Shown: positions 28,065 to 36,683 of the stretch, piece by piece
How the letters are laid out: every line of letters starts with the position of its first letter
Numbering within the stretch: the stretch's first letter is position 1
NCBI RefSeq assembly: GCF_041261205.1
Contig: NZ_JBGCCH010000004.1
Location: forward strand, 434,001-498,000
Direction: 5' to 3'
DNA from: Catenulispora sp. MAP5-51
GTDB taxonomy: Bacteria; Actinomycetota; Actinomycetes; Streptomycetales; Catenulisporaceae
DNA: 64,000 nt
Translations under genes and position numbers: made by a program
The notes under the pieces: model-generated
Database searches by the model: none
What the model was told of the DNA's origin: nothing
The model's input: only the letters and a program-made list of their open reading frames with translations

Positions 28065-30500
28065 CTACTCGTCGTCCCCGTGCTCGCGCGGCAGCAGCTT
28101 GTACGTCGGGTTCGCCATCGCCAGGTGCCCCTCCATCTCGCCGACCATGCCCTCCACCCGCATGATCGCGCCCGGCTCGATACCCGGGATCGAGCGCCGG
28201 CCGTAGAACACCAGCGTGATCCCGCCGGAGGCGTCGTAGAGCTCGGCCTCCAGCGCGGGGGAGCCCTTGACCGGGGACACCGCGACCGAGCGGATGCGGC
28301 CCTCGACCGCGGCGCGCTGGCGCCACTGGACCGTGGAGATCGGGCTGACCGGGACCGGGACGCCGTGGCCGGGGTCGGGGATGTTCGTGCACTCGGCGTC
28401 CAGGAGCATCTTCTTCGTGGAGCGCGGCTTGCCGGCCACGGCGTCGCCCTCCTTCGCCTTGGGCTTGTGGCCCTTCTCGGCCTGCTCCAGTTCCTCGATG
28501 GCCTCGACCACGTCGAAGGGCACGATGGTGGCCACCACGTGCGGCAGCGTCGACAGGACCTCGGCCAGGCGGTCGGCTGTGCGGTCGTGCAGGAGGCGGC
28601 CGACGATCGGGGAGTACGTGCGGCGCGGGAGCAGGACCGTCACCTCGTAGCCCTCGGCGGTCTCGCGGGCGGCCAGCTCCATCGCCGCGCGGCGGATGCG
28701 GCGGTCGGGGACCTCGATGACCTCCAGCGGGATGTCCGCGGCCTGGGAGGCGTCCCACTGGTTGCGCAGATGCTCGGCGTACAGGTTGTCGACCATCAGG
28801 TGGACGGCGCGGACCTCGGTCGGGCGCAGGGAGCGCGCGTAGCGCAGCGTCTTGATGACCGCCAGGTCCACCGAGTCGACCAGGACCATGACCGAGGTCT
28901 GGGTGCGGGTCGGCAGCTCCGCCGAGGCCGGCGCCTTGGCCAGGGCCTCGGCCTCGCGGCGGTAGCGCTTGTTCAGCTGGATCAGGCCGAACACGGCCGG
29001 CGGGAAGACGATCACGACCATCCACGCGCCCTCGGTGAACTTCACCGTCGCGAAGATCACCACGACCGCGAAGGACATCACCGAGGCCGAGCCGGCCACG
29101 AACAGCTTCCACCAGCGGTGCGGCTCGTTGCGGCTCCAGTGGTACTTGAACAGACCGGCGGAGGCCATCACGAAGCCGGTGAACACCCCGATCGCGTACA
29201 GCGCCACCAGCGAGGTCAGGTTGCCGCCGGTGCCGATGAGCAGGGCCAGCGACAGGATCGTGAGCACCACGATGCCGTTGGAGAACGCCAGGCGGTGCCC
29301 GCGCACGAGGAACTGCCGGGGCAGGAAGTTGTCCTCGGCGACGAACGAGGTCAGGAACGGGAAGCCGTTGAACGAGGTGTTGCCGCCGGTGTAGAGGATC
29401 AGCGCGGTGGCCAGCTGCACCAGGGTCAGCATCACGAACCCGAAGCCCTGGCCGCCCCAGGTGATCTTGGTGATCTGGGCCAGCACCGTCGGGTTGCCGC
29501 TGCTGTAGGGGTTGGTCTTCAGCTGCCAGGCCAGGATCGAGATGCCCAGCACCAGCGAGCCCAGCGCGGTGGACATCCAGATCATCGTCTTGGCGGCGTT
29601 CCTGCCGGCCGGCTTCTTGAACACCGACACGCCGTTGGAGATGGCCTCCAGGCCGGTCAGCGAGGAGCCGCCGTTGGCGAAGCCCTTCAGGATCCACAGG
29701 ACCGCGGTGACCTGGAACAGCGTCCCGGTGTAGGTGCCCAGCGGCAGCGCGCCGCCGGCCTGGTCGTGCAGGCTGGGCGCCTGCGGCAGCCCGGTGGTGG
29801 CCAGCTTGACCAGGCCCACCAGGACGGTCACGCCGGCCATCGCGATGTAGAAGTACGCCGGCACCGCGAACGAGCGGCCGGCCTCGCGGATGCCGCGCAG
29901 GTTGCCGAAGCACAGCAGGATGATCACGAAGACCGAGACGTAGATCTTCCAGCTGTCGATGTTGACGTGGAAGGTGAACGTCATCCAGGACGCGATGGCG
30001 TCCGTCCCGGCCGCGATCTGCACCGCCACCGTCACGATGTAGTCGATGAGCAGGGCGACCGCGGCGATCTGGGCGACCTTCTGCCCGAAGTTCTCCCGGG
30101 CCACCACGTAGGCCCCGCCGGCCTTGGTGTAGTGCCGGACCACGTCGCGGTAGCACAGTGTCAGCAGGAGCAGCAGGCCCAGGATCACCCCGGTGACCGG
30201 CATGACCAGGATGAAGCCCACGGTGCCGAAGTAGGGCACGAGCTGGGTCAGCATCTGCTCGGTGCCGTACGCCGAGGAGGAGACGCAGTCCGGTGCCAGC
30301 ACCCCCAGGGCCACCGGGTTCGACAGCTTCTCCCCGTGCAGCTGGTCGTTGACCAGCGGCGTGCCCAACAGCCGCTTCTTGACCCGGTAGCCCAGGCTCT
30401 CCGGGAGGTTCACGTCCGGGGCCAGCGCCCCGGGCGTGGCGACCGGTACCTTCGCCCCCGCGCCGGCCCTCTTCGGAGCGGCCGTGCCGGTACTGCTCAT
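28065..30500 (-). CDS. KimA-like APC-superfamily potassium transporter with extra C-terminal domain
   Basis: 811 residues from ATG 30500 (GAGG nine bases upstream; in-frame ATGs at 30515 and further up lack one). Residues about 40-520 form an APC-fold transporter of about 12 helices. Stretches such as SSSAYGTEQML, GGAYVVARENFG and LLIDYIVTVAVQIAAGTDAI closely follow Bacillus KimA (YdaO), a proton-coupled potassium importer. Residues about 540-680 form the cytoplasmic USP-like domain that such proteins have. The last 110 residues add an OB-fold-like beta domain (VEGRIRSVAVSPVKGSPALEAELYD...GAIMRVEGMVGEMEGHL) absent from Bacillus KimA. KimA is inhibited by c-di-AMP; whether that applies here is unknown. 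Many annotations would call this an amino-acid permease. Confidence 0.75.
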   Translation of the reverse strand: MSSTGTAAPKRAGAGAKVPVATPGALAPDVNLPESLGYRVKKRLLGTPLVNDQLHGEKLSNPVALGVLAPDCVSSSAYGTEQMLTQLVPYFGTVGFILVMPVTGVILGLLLLLTLCYRDVVRHYTKAGGAYVVARENFGQKVAQIAAVALLIDYIVTVAVQIAAGTDAIASWMTFTFHVNIDSWKIYVSVFVIILLCFGNLRGIREAGRSFAVPAYFYIAMAGVTVLVGLVKLATTGLPQAPSLHDQAGGALPLGTYTGTLFQVTAVLWILKGFANGGSSLTGLEAISNGVSVFKKPAGRNAAKTMIWMSTALGSLVLGISILAWQLKTNPYSSGNPTVLAQITKITWGGQGFGFVMLTLVQLATALILYTGGNTSFNGFPFLTSFVAEDNFLPRQFLVRGHRLAFSNGIVVLTILSLALLIGTGGNLTSLVALYAIGVFTGFVMASAGLFKYHWSRNEPHRWWKLFVAGSASVMSFAVVVIFATVKFTEGAWMVVIVFPPAVFGLIQLNKRYRREAEALAKAPASAELPTRTQTSVMVLVDSVDLAVIKTLRYARSLRPTEVRAVHLMVDNLYAEHLRNQWDASQAADIPLEVIEVPDRRIRRAAMELAARETAEGYEVTVLLPRRTYSPIVGRLLHDRTADRLAEVLSTLPHVVATIVPFDVVEAIEELEQAEKGHKPKAKEGDAVAGKPRSTKKMLLDAECTNIPDPGHGVPVPVSPISTVQWRQRAAVEGRIRSVAVSPVKGSPALEAELYDASGGITLVFYGRRSIPGIEPGAIMRVEGMVGEMEGHLAMANPTYKLLPREHGDDE

Positions 30501-30608
30501 CGCGTGGTGCCTCATTTCGGCGCAGGTCCAAAGGTCCAACATGGTCCCTATGCCCATGCCGAAGGTCTGTCCTATCACCTCCGAGATCAGATCATCCAAC
30601 TTGGGGGC

Positions 30609-30626
30609 GTTTGCATTTTGTTTGCA
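30609..30626. promoter_or_regulatory. 11-bp-spaced direct repeat upstream of the KimA-like gene
   Basis: GTTTGCA-TTTT-GTTTGCA gives two identical 7-mers exactly 11 bases apart. One-turn direct repeats are typical of OmpR/PhoB-type response regulators. It lies 109 bases upstream of the KimA-like ATG and in an AT-rich patch unlike its surroundings. Confidence 0.35.
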
Positions 30627-30634
30627 CCAAGCGC

Positions 30635-30667
30635 GAACGCCCCTGCCCGCACGCGGGAGGGGCGTTC
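30635..30667 (-). terminator. Hairpin after the 2-oxoacid oxidoreductase genes
   Basis: GAACGCCCCT pairs with AGGGGCGTTC, and inside it CCCGC pairs with GCGGG across AC, with one bulged base. It sits 116 bases after the beta-subunit stop and just upstream of the KimA-like promoter region. There is no U-tract. Confidence 0.6.
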
Positions 30668-30782
30668 ACGATCATGGGCGAAACGTGTGCGACCAGGGCT
30701 GTCGCACCGCTGTCGAACTCATCGGCCGGGCGGGGCCGAACGGGGGAGTGTCATCGACCTCTCACGTCCCGCTCACGATCTC

Positions 30783-31802
30783 TCACGAGATCGTCCACGT
30801 GTCGGACCCGGTCAGCAGTTCGGCGAGTTTGCCCGAGCCCAGGGTGCGCGCCGACTCGTCCAACTGGGCGCTCATCAGGGCGTCGTAGGTCGGCCGGGTG
30901 ACGTCCCGGAACACGCCGATCGGGGTGGGCGAGAGCGTCGTGGGGTCGGGCAGCCGGGACAGCGCGAAGGCCAGGTCCGGCTCGGGGGCGTGGGCGTCGT
31001 GCACCAGCACCGCGTCCCCGGCCTGCTCCAGCGGCACCGCCTTCAGCGTGGCGTCGGGCATCCGGACGATCCCGTACCGCTCGGTCTCGGGGCCGAAGGC
31101 GATCGGCTTGCCGTGCTCCAGCCGGATCAGGTGCCGGTCCTTGACCGTGTTGTCCTTCAGGTTCTCGAAGGCGCCGTCGTTGAAGATGTTGCAGTTCTGG
31201 TAGATCTCGACCAGCGCCGTGCCCTGGTGCTCGGCCGCGGCCTGCAGCACCGAGGTCAGGTGCTTGCGGTCGGAGTCGATGGTGCGGGCCACGAAGGTCG
31301 CCTCGGCGCCCAGGGCCAGGGAGACCGGGTTGAACGGGGCGTCCAGCGAGCCGTACGGCGTGCTCTTGGTGATCTTGCCCAGCTCGGAGGTCGGCGAGTA
31401 CTGGCCCTTGGTCAGCCCGTAGATCCGGTTGTTGAACAGCAGGATCTTCAGATTGACGTTCCGGCGCAGCGCGTGGATCAGGTGGTTGCCGCCGATGGAC
31501 AGCGCGTCGCCGTCGCCGGTGACCACCCAGACCGACAGGTCCGGCCGGGAGGAGGCAAGTCCGGTCGCGATCGCCGGGGCGCGGCCGTGGATGGAGTGCA
31601 TCCCGTAGGTGTTCATGTAATACGGGAAGCGCGAGGAGCAGCCGATCCCGGAGACGAAGACGATGTCCTCCCGGGCGATGCCCAGGGACGGCATGAATCC
31701 CTGGACCGCGGCCAGGATGGCGTAGTCCCCGCAGCCGGGGCACCAGCGGACTTCCTGGTCTGTCTTGAAGTCCTTGGTCGTGAGCTTCAGCAATTCCGGC
31801 AT
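30783..31802 (-). CDS. korB: 2-oxoacid:ferredoxin oxidoreductase, beta subunit
   Basis: 339 residues; the ATG at 31802 shares a base with the alpha-subunit stop (TAATG). The beta subunit binds thiamine diphosphate and a [4Fe-4S] cluster. WCPGCGDYAIL and GIGCSSRFPYYMNTYG supply cluster cysteines, a further cysteine is in YQNCNIFND, and TGDGDALSIGGNHLIHALRRNVNLKILLFNN is the TPP/magnesium motif GDG-N. The enzyme oxidatively decarboxylates a 2-oxoacid, most likely 2-oxoglutarate, to acyl-CoA and reduces ferredoxin. In actinobacteria it supports the TCA cycle beside or instead of 2-oxoglutarate dehydrogenase. Substrate choice is inferred from the family. Confidence 0.92.
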   Translation of the reverse strand: MPELLKLTTKDFKTDQEVRWCPGCGDYAILAAVQGFMPSLGIAREDIVFVSGIGCSSRFPYYMNTYGMHSIHGRAPAIATGLASSRPDLSVWVVTGDGDALSIGGNHLIHALRRNVNLKILLFNNRIYGLTKGQYSPTSELGKITKSTPYGSLDAPFNPVSLALGAEATFVARTIDSDRKHLTSVLQAAAEHQGTALVEIYQNCNIFNDGAFENLKDNTVKDRHLIRLEHGKPIAFGPETERYGIVRMPDATLKAVPLEQAGDAVLVHDAHAPEPDLAFALSRLPDPTTLSPTPIGVFRDVTRPTYDALMSAQLDESARTLGSGKLAELLTGSDTWTIS

Positions 31803-33706
31803 TAGACCCCCGCCTTTTCTTCCTGGTCGACCGCGTCCGTCCCGATCAGGTCCTTGATCACTCCGGCCAGCTCGGCCGCCTTGAACGGCAGGCCGCGCAC
31901 CTGGTTGTAGCCGACCGCGTCCACGAGGTAGCGGGCGCGGACGAGCATGGAGAGCTGCCCGAGGTTCATCTCGGGGATGAGCACTCTGTCGTACTCCTTC
32001 AGTATGCGCCCGAGATTCGCCGGGAAGGGGTTCAAATGACGCAAGTGGGCGTGCGCGACGGCCTGCCCGCCCCGGCGGACCTGGCGGCAGGCCGCCTGGA
32101 TCGGGCCGAAGGTCGAGCCCCAGCCCAGGACCAGGACCTTCGCCCGGCCGGAGCCTGCTTCTGAATCGGACCCGGTGTCGACCGCCAGGTCCGGGACGTC
32201 GATGCCGGCCACCTTGGCGGCCCGGGTGCGCACCATCAGGTCGTGGTTCGCCGGGTCGTAGGAGATGTTGCCGGTGCCGTCGGCCTTCTCGATGCCGCCG
32301 ATCCGGTGCTCCAGGCCCGGGGTGCCGGGGATGGCCCACGGCCGGGCCAGGGTCTGCGGGTCGCGCAGGAACGGCCAGAACGCCTCGGTGCCGTCCTCCA
32401 GCGTCTTGTTCGGGCCGGTGGCGAAGTCCGGGGCGATCACCGGCAGGTCGGCGACGTCCGGGATGCGCCAGGGCTCCGAGCCGTTGGCCAGGTAGCCGTC
32501 GGAGAGCAGGAACACCGGGGTCCGGTAGGTGACGGCGATCCGCGCGGCCTCCAGGGCGGCGTCGAAGCAGTCGGCCGGGGACTGCGGCGCCACGATCGGC
32601 ACCGGCGCCTCGCCGTTGCGCCCGAACATGGCCAGGAACAGGTCGGACTGCTCGGTCTTGGTCGGCAGGCCCGTGCTCGGGCCGCCGCGCTGGATGTCGC
32701 AGATCACCAGCGGCAGCTCCAGGCTCACCGCCAGGCCGATGGTCTCGCCCTTGAGCGCGATGCCGGGGCCGGAGGTGGTGGTGACGCCGAGCGCGCCGCC
32801 GAAGCTGGCGCCCAGGGCCGCGCCGATGCCGGCGATCTCGTCCTCGGCCTGGAAGGTCCGCACGCCGTGGTTCTTGTGCTTGCTCAGCTCGTGCAGGATG
32901 TCCGAGGCCGGGGTGATCGGGTAGGCGCCCAGGAACATCGGCAGGCCGCTCTGGTGGCTGGCCGCGATCAGGCCGTACGCCAGTGCCAGGTTGCCGTGGA
33001 TGTTCCGGTAGGTGCCCTTGGGCATCGGCGCCGGGGCGATCTCGTAGGAGACGACGAAGTCCTCGGTCGTCTCCCCGTAGTTCCACCCGGCCCGGAAGGC
33101 CGCCACGTTCGCGGCCGCTATGGCCGGCTTCTTGGCGAACTTCTTCTCCAGGAACGCCAGCGTGGCCTCGGTCGGCCGGTGGTACAGCCAGGACAGCAGG
33201 CCGAGCGAGTACATGTTCTTCGCGCGCTCGGCGTCCTTGCGGGAGATGTCGTGGCCCTCCAGGACCTTGACCGTCTGCGTGGTCAGCGCGACCCTGTGCA
33301 CCTTGTAGGCGTCCAGGGAGCCGTCCTCCAGCGGGTCGGCGGCGTAGCCGACCTTGGTCAGCGCGCGGGGCGTGAACTCGTCGGTGTTGACGATGATCGT
33401 GCCGCCGCGCGGGACGTCCTTCAGGTTCGCCTTCAGCGCCGCCGGGTTCATCGCCACCAGCACGTCCGGCGCGTCGCCGGGGGTGAGGATGTCGTGGTCG
33501 GCGAAGTGCAGCTGGAACGCGGACACGCCGGGCAGGGTCCCGGCGGGGGCCCGGATCTCGGCGGGGAAGTCGGGCAGCGTCGACAGGTCGTTGCCGAACG
33601 CCGCGGTCTCGGAGGTGAACCGGTCGCCGGTGAGCTGCATGCCGTCGCCTGAGTCTCCGGCGAAACGGATGATGACCCGGTCGACCTTCTCAACCTGCTT
33701 GGTCAT
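31802..33706 (-). CDS. korA: 2-oxoacid:ferredoxin oxidoreductase, fused gamma-alpha subunit
   Basis: 634 residues from ATG 33706 with AGGGCGG upstream. The N-terminal 190 residues are the gamma domain (RFAGDSGDGMQLTGDRF, NTDEFTPRALTKVGY). The alpha pyrimidine-binding domain follows (GAYPITPASDILHELSKH, EDEIAGIGAALGASFGG, TTTSGPGIALKGETIGLA) and ends with a transketolase C-like domain near VLVLGWGSTFGPI. This gamma-alpha fusion is the usual actinobacterial form, coupled to korB. No separate ferredoxin gene lies beside it, so electrons must go to a ferredoxin encoded elsewhere. Confidence 0.92.
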   Translation of the reverse strand: MTKQVEKVDRVIIRFAGDSGDGMQLTGDRFTSETAAFGNDLSTLPDFPAEIRAPAGTLPGVSAFQLHFADHDILTPGDAPDVLVAMNPAALKANLKDVPRGGTIIVNTDEFTPRALTKVGYAADPLEDGSLDAYKVHRVALTTQTVKVLEGHDISRKDAERAKNMYSLGLLSWLYHRPTEATLAFLEKKFAKKPAIAAANVAAFRAGWNYGETTEDFVVSYEIAPAPMPKGTYRNIHGNLALAYGLIAASHQSGLPMFLGAYPITPASDILHELSKHKNHGVRTFQAEDEIAGIGAALGASFGGALGVTTTSGPGIALKGETIGLAVSLELPLVICDIQRGGPSTGLPTKTEQSDLFLAMFGRNGEAPVPIVAPQSPADCFDAALEAARIAVTYRTPVFLLSDGYLANGSEPWRIPDVADLPVIAPDFATGPNKTLEDGTEAFWPFLRDPQTLARPWAIPGTPGLEHRIGGIEKADGTGNISYDPANHDLMVRTRAAKVAGIDVPDLAVDTGSDSEAGSGRAKVLVLGWGSTFGPIQAACRQVRRGGQAVAHAHLRHLNPFPANLGRILKEYDRVLIPEMNLGQLSMLVRARYLVDAVGYNQVRGLPFKAAELAGVIKDLIGTDAVDQEEKAGV

Positions 33707-33833
33707 GGGAACCCGCCCTGTTGTGAAAAATAATCGTGACCCGCAGTACCAATGCTACGGCGAGTAAGTTTCCCGGAGCTGTAGTGGGATTGCTCGGATG
33801 TCTTACAACGCGGAACCGCGGTGAAAATGATGT

Positions 33834-33865
33834 AAAGAAAGGCGGGTCGCCTTGCGGCGCCCGCC
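33834..33865 (-). terminator. Intrinsic terminator of ugd
   Basis: On the minus strand GGCGGGCGCC and GGCGACCCGCC form a stem (6 bp, small internal loop, 3 bp) with loop GCAA, followed directly by TTTCTTT. It begins about 85 bases after the ugd stop and separates ugd from korA, which therefore has its own promoter. Confidence 0.75.
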
Positions 33866-33949
33866 CATGATCGGCTAATGCGGCTTCAAACCCGGGCTTT
33901 TCCCGGTTTTGGTCCCGGAATGCCTGGTCAGAGCCCGATCGGCGACTCG

Positions 33950-35269
33950 TTACGGCCGGCCCAGCGCCCGGTAGGTCCAGCCCGCGGCCCGCCAGGCCGC
34001 CGCGTCCAGCGCGTTGCGGCCGTCGATGATCCGGGCGTCCCGGACCTGCTCGCGCACCGCGACCGGGTCCACGTCCCGGAACTCCTGCCACTCGGTGAGG
34101 TGCAGGATCACGTCGGCCTGCTGCGCCGCCTCCATCGCCGAGGCGGCGTAGGACAGCGTCGGGAACATCTTGCGGGCGTTGTCCATGGCCTTCGGGTCGT
34201 AGACGGTGACCTGAGCGCCCTGCAGGTTTATCGACGCCGCGACGTTCAGCGCGGGGGAGTCGCGGATGTCGTCGGACTCCGGCTTGAACGCCGCGCCCCA
34301 GACCGCGACGCGCTTGCCGAGCAGCGAGCCGTCGCACTGTTCGCGGGCCAGGTCCACGGTGCGGGCGCGGCGCCGCATGTTGATGGCGTCGACCTCCTTC
34401 AGGAAGGCCAGCGCCTGGTCCACGCCGAGCTCGCCGGCCCGGGCCATGAACGCCCGTATGTCCTTGGGCAGGCAGCCGCCGCCGAAGCCCAGGCCCGGGA
34501 CCAGGAAGCGGCCGCCGATGCGCGGGTCGTAGGACAGCGCCTCGGACAGCTGCATGACGTCGGCGCCGGCCGCCTCGCACACCTCGGCCATCGCGTTGAT
34601 GAAGGAGATCTTGACCGCGAGGAAGGAGTTCGCGGAGACCTTGACCAGCTCGGCGGTCGGGAAGTCGGTGACCACCAGCGGCACCTCCTCCTCCAGCAGC
34701 CGCGCGTAGACCTGCCGCAGGTCCGCCTCGGCCGCGGCCGAGCGCACGCCGACGACCAGGCGGTCCGGGTGCAGAGTGTCCTTCACGGCCCAGCCCTCGC
34801 GCAGGAACTCCGGGTTCCACGCCAGTTCGGCGTTCGGCGCGAGCTCGGCGATCCGGTCGGCCAGCCGGGCGGCGGTCCCGACCGGGACCGTGGACTTGCC
34901 GACCACCAGCGAGCGGCCCTGGTGCGCGATCGCCCGCGCCACCGACTCGAACGCGGCGTCGACATAGGACATGTCGGCCGCGTACTCGCCCTTCTTCTGC
35001 GGAGTGCCCACGCTGACGAAGTGCACCGCGCCCTCGCCGGCCCACTCGGCCAGCTCGGCGTAGTCGGAGGTGAAGGACAGGCGCCCGGCGGCGATCTGCG
35101 CGCGCATCAGGTCCTGCAGGCCGGGCTCGTAGAACGGGACGTCGCCGGCGGCCAGTGCGGCGACCTTCTCCACGTCGACGTCCAGGCCCATGACCTCGAA
35201 GCCGAGTTCGGCCATGCACGCGGCGTGGGTGACACCGAGGTATCCGGTGCCGATCACCGTGATCCGCAC
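33950..35269 (-). CDS. ugd: UDP-glucose 6-dehydrogenase
   Basis: 439 residues from GTG 35269 with GGAG eight bases upstream. The enzyme oxidises UDP-glucose to UDP-glucuronate with two NAD+. The NAD-binding Rossmann motif VIGTGYLG is at residues 5-12, the catalytic cysteine is C266 in GFGGGCLPKD, and WNPEFLREG plus ANSFLAVKISFINAMAE are conserved substrate and dimer segments. UDP-glucuronate feeds extracellular polysaccharides and teichuronic-type polymers. The gene is alone, bounded by a U-tract terminator and a 433-base intergenic region; the glycosyltransferase island is 20 kb away. Confidence 0.93.
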   Translation of the reverse strand: MRITVIGTGYLGVTHAACMAELGFEVMGLDVDVEKVAALAAGDVPFYEPGLQDLMRAQIAAGRLSFTSDYAELAEWAGEGAVHFVSVGTPQKKGEYAADMSYVDAAFESVARAIAHQGRSLVVGKSTVPVGTAARLADRIAELAPNAELAWNPEFLREGWAVKDTLHPDRLVVGVRSAAAEADLRQVYARLLEEEVPLVVTDFPTAELVKVSANSFLAVKISFINAMAEVCEAAGADVMQLSEALSYDPRIGGRFLVPGLGFGGGCLPKDIRAFMARAGELGVDQALAFLKEVDAINMRRRARTVDLAREQCDGSLLGKRVAVWGAAFKPESDDIRDSPALNVAASINLQGAQVTVYDPKAMDNARKMFPTLSYAASAMEAAQQADVILHLTEWQEFRDVDPVAVREQVRDARIIDGRNALDAAAWRAAGWTYRALGRP

Positions 35270-35702
35270 TTGTGTCTCCGATCTGCTGGGATGTCCGTCG
35301 AACGACCAAAGAGTAGACGGACAGTCTATGGAGATCCCTCACGCGAAAGGACCAGATCTTCTCGGCGTTGCCGTACCTCCGGCGACGCCCCCGGTGCCCG
35401 GTCGCGCAGCGCACCGGTGTGACGCCGCATCGTGTCTTCCGTGCCGCCGGTTGAGGGCGAGAGTACAAGCGGTTGCGTGAAGGTTCGCTGAAGCGGTTCA
35501 TCGGAGTCCGCCGCCCCGGCGGTCCTCACCGGCGATTCAGGACCCTGACAGGTGATCACGCCTCGTAAGCGACTAAGGCGCAACGGGTAGGCGAACAGAT
35601 GTCCTTGGTCGGACGTTTCCCGACTCGTGGTCCGCTCCACACGCCTAGATTGATCGCTCGAGGAAACTTCGAAGATTTAGCTCGAGTGTTGGGCGGAATG
35701 CC
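35270..35702. other. Intergenic region between divergent ugd and DUF1508-like genes
   Basis: 433 bases with no convincing gene. Near its right end, GCTCGAG occurs twice (35656-35662 and 35680-35686), 24 bases apart, flanking the palindrome TTCGAA (35668-35673). This block is 17-47 bases before the DUF1508-like ATG and could be an operator. It is also relatively AT-rich. No clear -10/-35 pair was found. Confidence 0.4.
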
Positions 35703-36044
35703 ATGGACACTGTTCGGGACGAGAGCGGACGGGTGCTGGTGGACCGTGCTGAGAACGGGCGCTACCGCTGGCGGGCGAAGGCGAGCAACGGACGGATCGT
35801 GGCCATCTCCGCCCCCGCGTACTCCGCGGCGGACGAGGCGCGCCGGGCTTACTCCCGCTTACGCCGCGACGCGCCCAATCTGTCGGCGCGCATCAGCCAC
35901 GTGAAGGACGGGGCGGGCTGGACCTGGGTCCTCCAGTCGTCCAGCGGGACCCCTCTGGCCCGCTCGATCCGCTCCTATGAGCGCTACGCAACCTGTCAGA
36001 TAGCGGTCGCCAAGTTCCTGGCGCTGCTGGCCGCCGACGGCTGA
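35703..36044 (+). CDS. DUF1508/YegP-like small protein (1)
   Basis: 113 residues from ATG 35703 with GGGCGGA seven bases upstream. The sequence NGRYRWRAKASNGRIVAISAPAYSAADEARRAY is close to the DUF1508 motif (FxFxLxAxNGxxIxxSExYxSxxxAxxGI). A second, looser copy follows at GAGWTWVLQSSSGTPLARSIRSYERYATC. DUF1508 proteins are small beta-rich proteins, usually with two tandem repeats, of unclear function. It is followed one base after its stop by a sister gene. Confidence 0.6.
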   Translation: MDTVRDESGRVLVDRAENGRYRWRAKASNGRIVAISAPAYSAADEARRAYSRLRRDAPNLSARISHVKDGAGWTWVLQSSSGTPLARSIRSYERYATCQIAVAKFLALLAADG

Positions 36045-36045
36045 G

Positions 36046-36408
36046 ATGCCCGCCGCCCTGATGGTGCGCGCGGGCGGCGACGGCGACCTGACCTGGGTCC
36101 TGCTGGCCGCGAACGGCCGGCCGCTGGCCCGCTCCGCCGGCGCCTACCGGAGCGACGAGGCGCTGGACGCGGCCTGGCGCGAACTGGTCGCCGACCGCCA
36201 GGTCCTGAGCATCCGCCTGGGCCGCGACGGCGACGGCCCGGACTGGTGGTGGTCGGCGGCGCTGCCGGTGCGCGTCACCGGCACCGGCATGAGCGCCGGC
36301 GTGGTGGTGGCGCGCAGTGCCCGCGGGTATCTGCGGCCCGACCAGTGTCGTGGGGGCGCTTCGGGGTTCCTCAACGCCCTGTCGGGGTTCGCGCGGCGCG
36401 GGCGCTGA
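36046..36408 (+). CDS. DUF1508/YegP-like small protein (2)
   Basis: 120 residues. ATG 36046 follows the previous stop by one base and lacks a ribosome binding site, so translation is probably coupled. The first half repeats the same pattern (GDLTWVLLAANGRPLARSAGAYRSDEALDAAW), and the second half has WWWSAALPVRVTGTGMSAGVVVARSARGYLRPDQC, a degenerate copy with an insertion. The pair looks like a tandem duplication. No function can be assigned. Confidence 0.55.
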   Translation: MPAALMVRAGGDGDLTWVLLAANGRPLARSAGAYRSDEALDAAWRELVADRQVLSIRLGRDGDGPDWWWSAALPVRVTGTGMSAGVVVARSARGYLRPDQCRGGASGFLNALSGFARRGR

Positions 36409-36683
36409 GGCGCGCCCGGCAATCCTCCTCTCCGAAGGCCCGCCGCCGTCCCCGGCAGATGAACGCGGGACTCCGAAGACGGCACCACCGCGCCACTGCC
36501 GGAAGCACACCAGGAACCGTCCGCTGATGTATCAGGATCCTCACACGTGCCGCCAGCAGCGCATCTGTGCGCCGCGCGGTCCGCGGGGCCGGCGCGGGCG
36601 CAGATCAGCGCTCTGGTCCCGATCGTGGCGTTCGGCGAATCTCAATCCCGCAAGGACCAGTCCCCCTTGCAGGAGGAAAAGCA

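Noticed and set aside
30516-30782. c-di-AMP (ydaO) riboswitch before the KimA-like gene
   Set aside because: No recognisable conserved ydaO core could be found in the leader; only a hairpin and a direct repeat are seen.
33721-33741. TTGTGAA near the korA start as a second Rex site
   Set aside because: Only the left half-site is present; the right arm does not match TTCACAA.
36409-36683. PHO box upstream of the secreted PstS-like gene
   Set aside because: No pair of GTTCACC-like units at 11-base spacing was found; the closest string (GTTCGGCGAAT) has no second copy.
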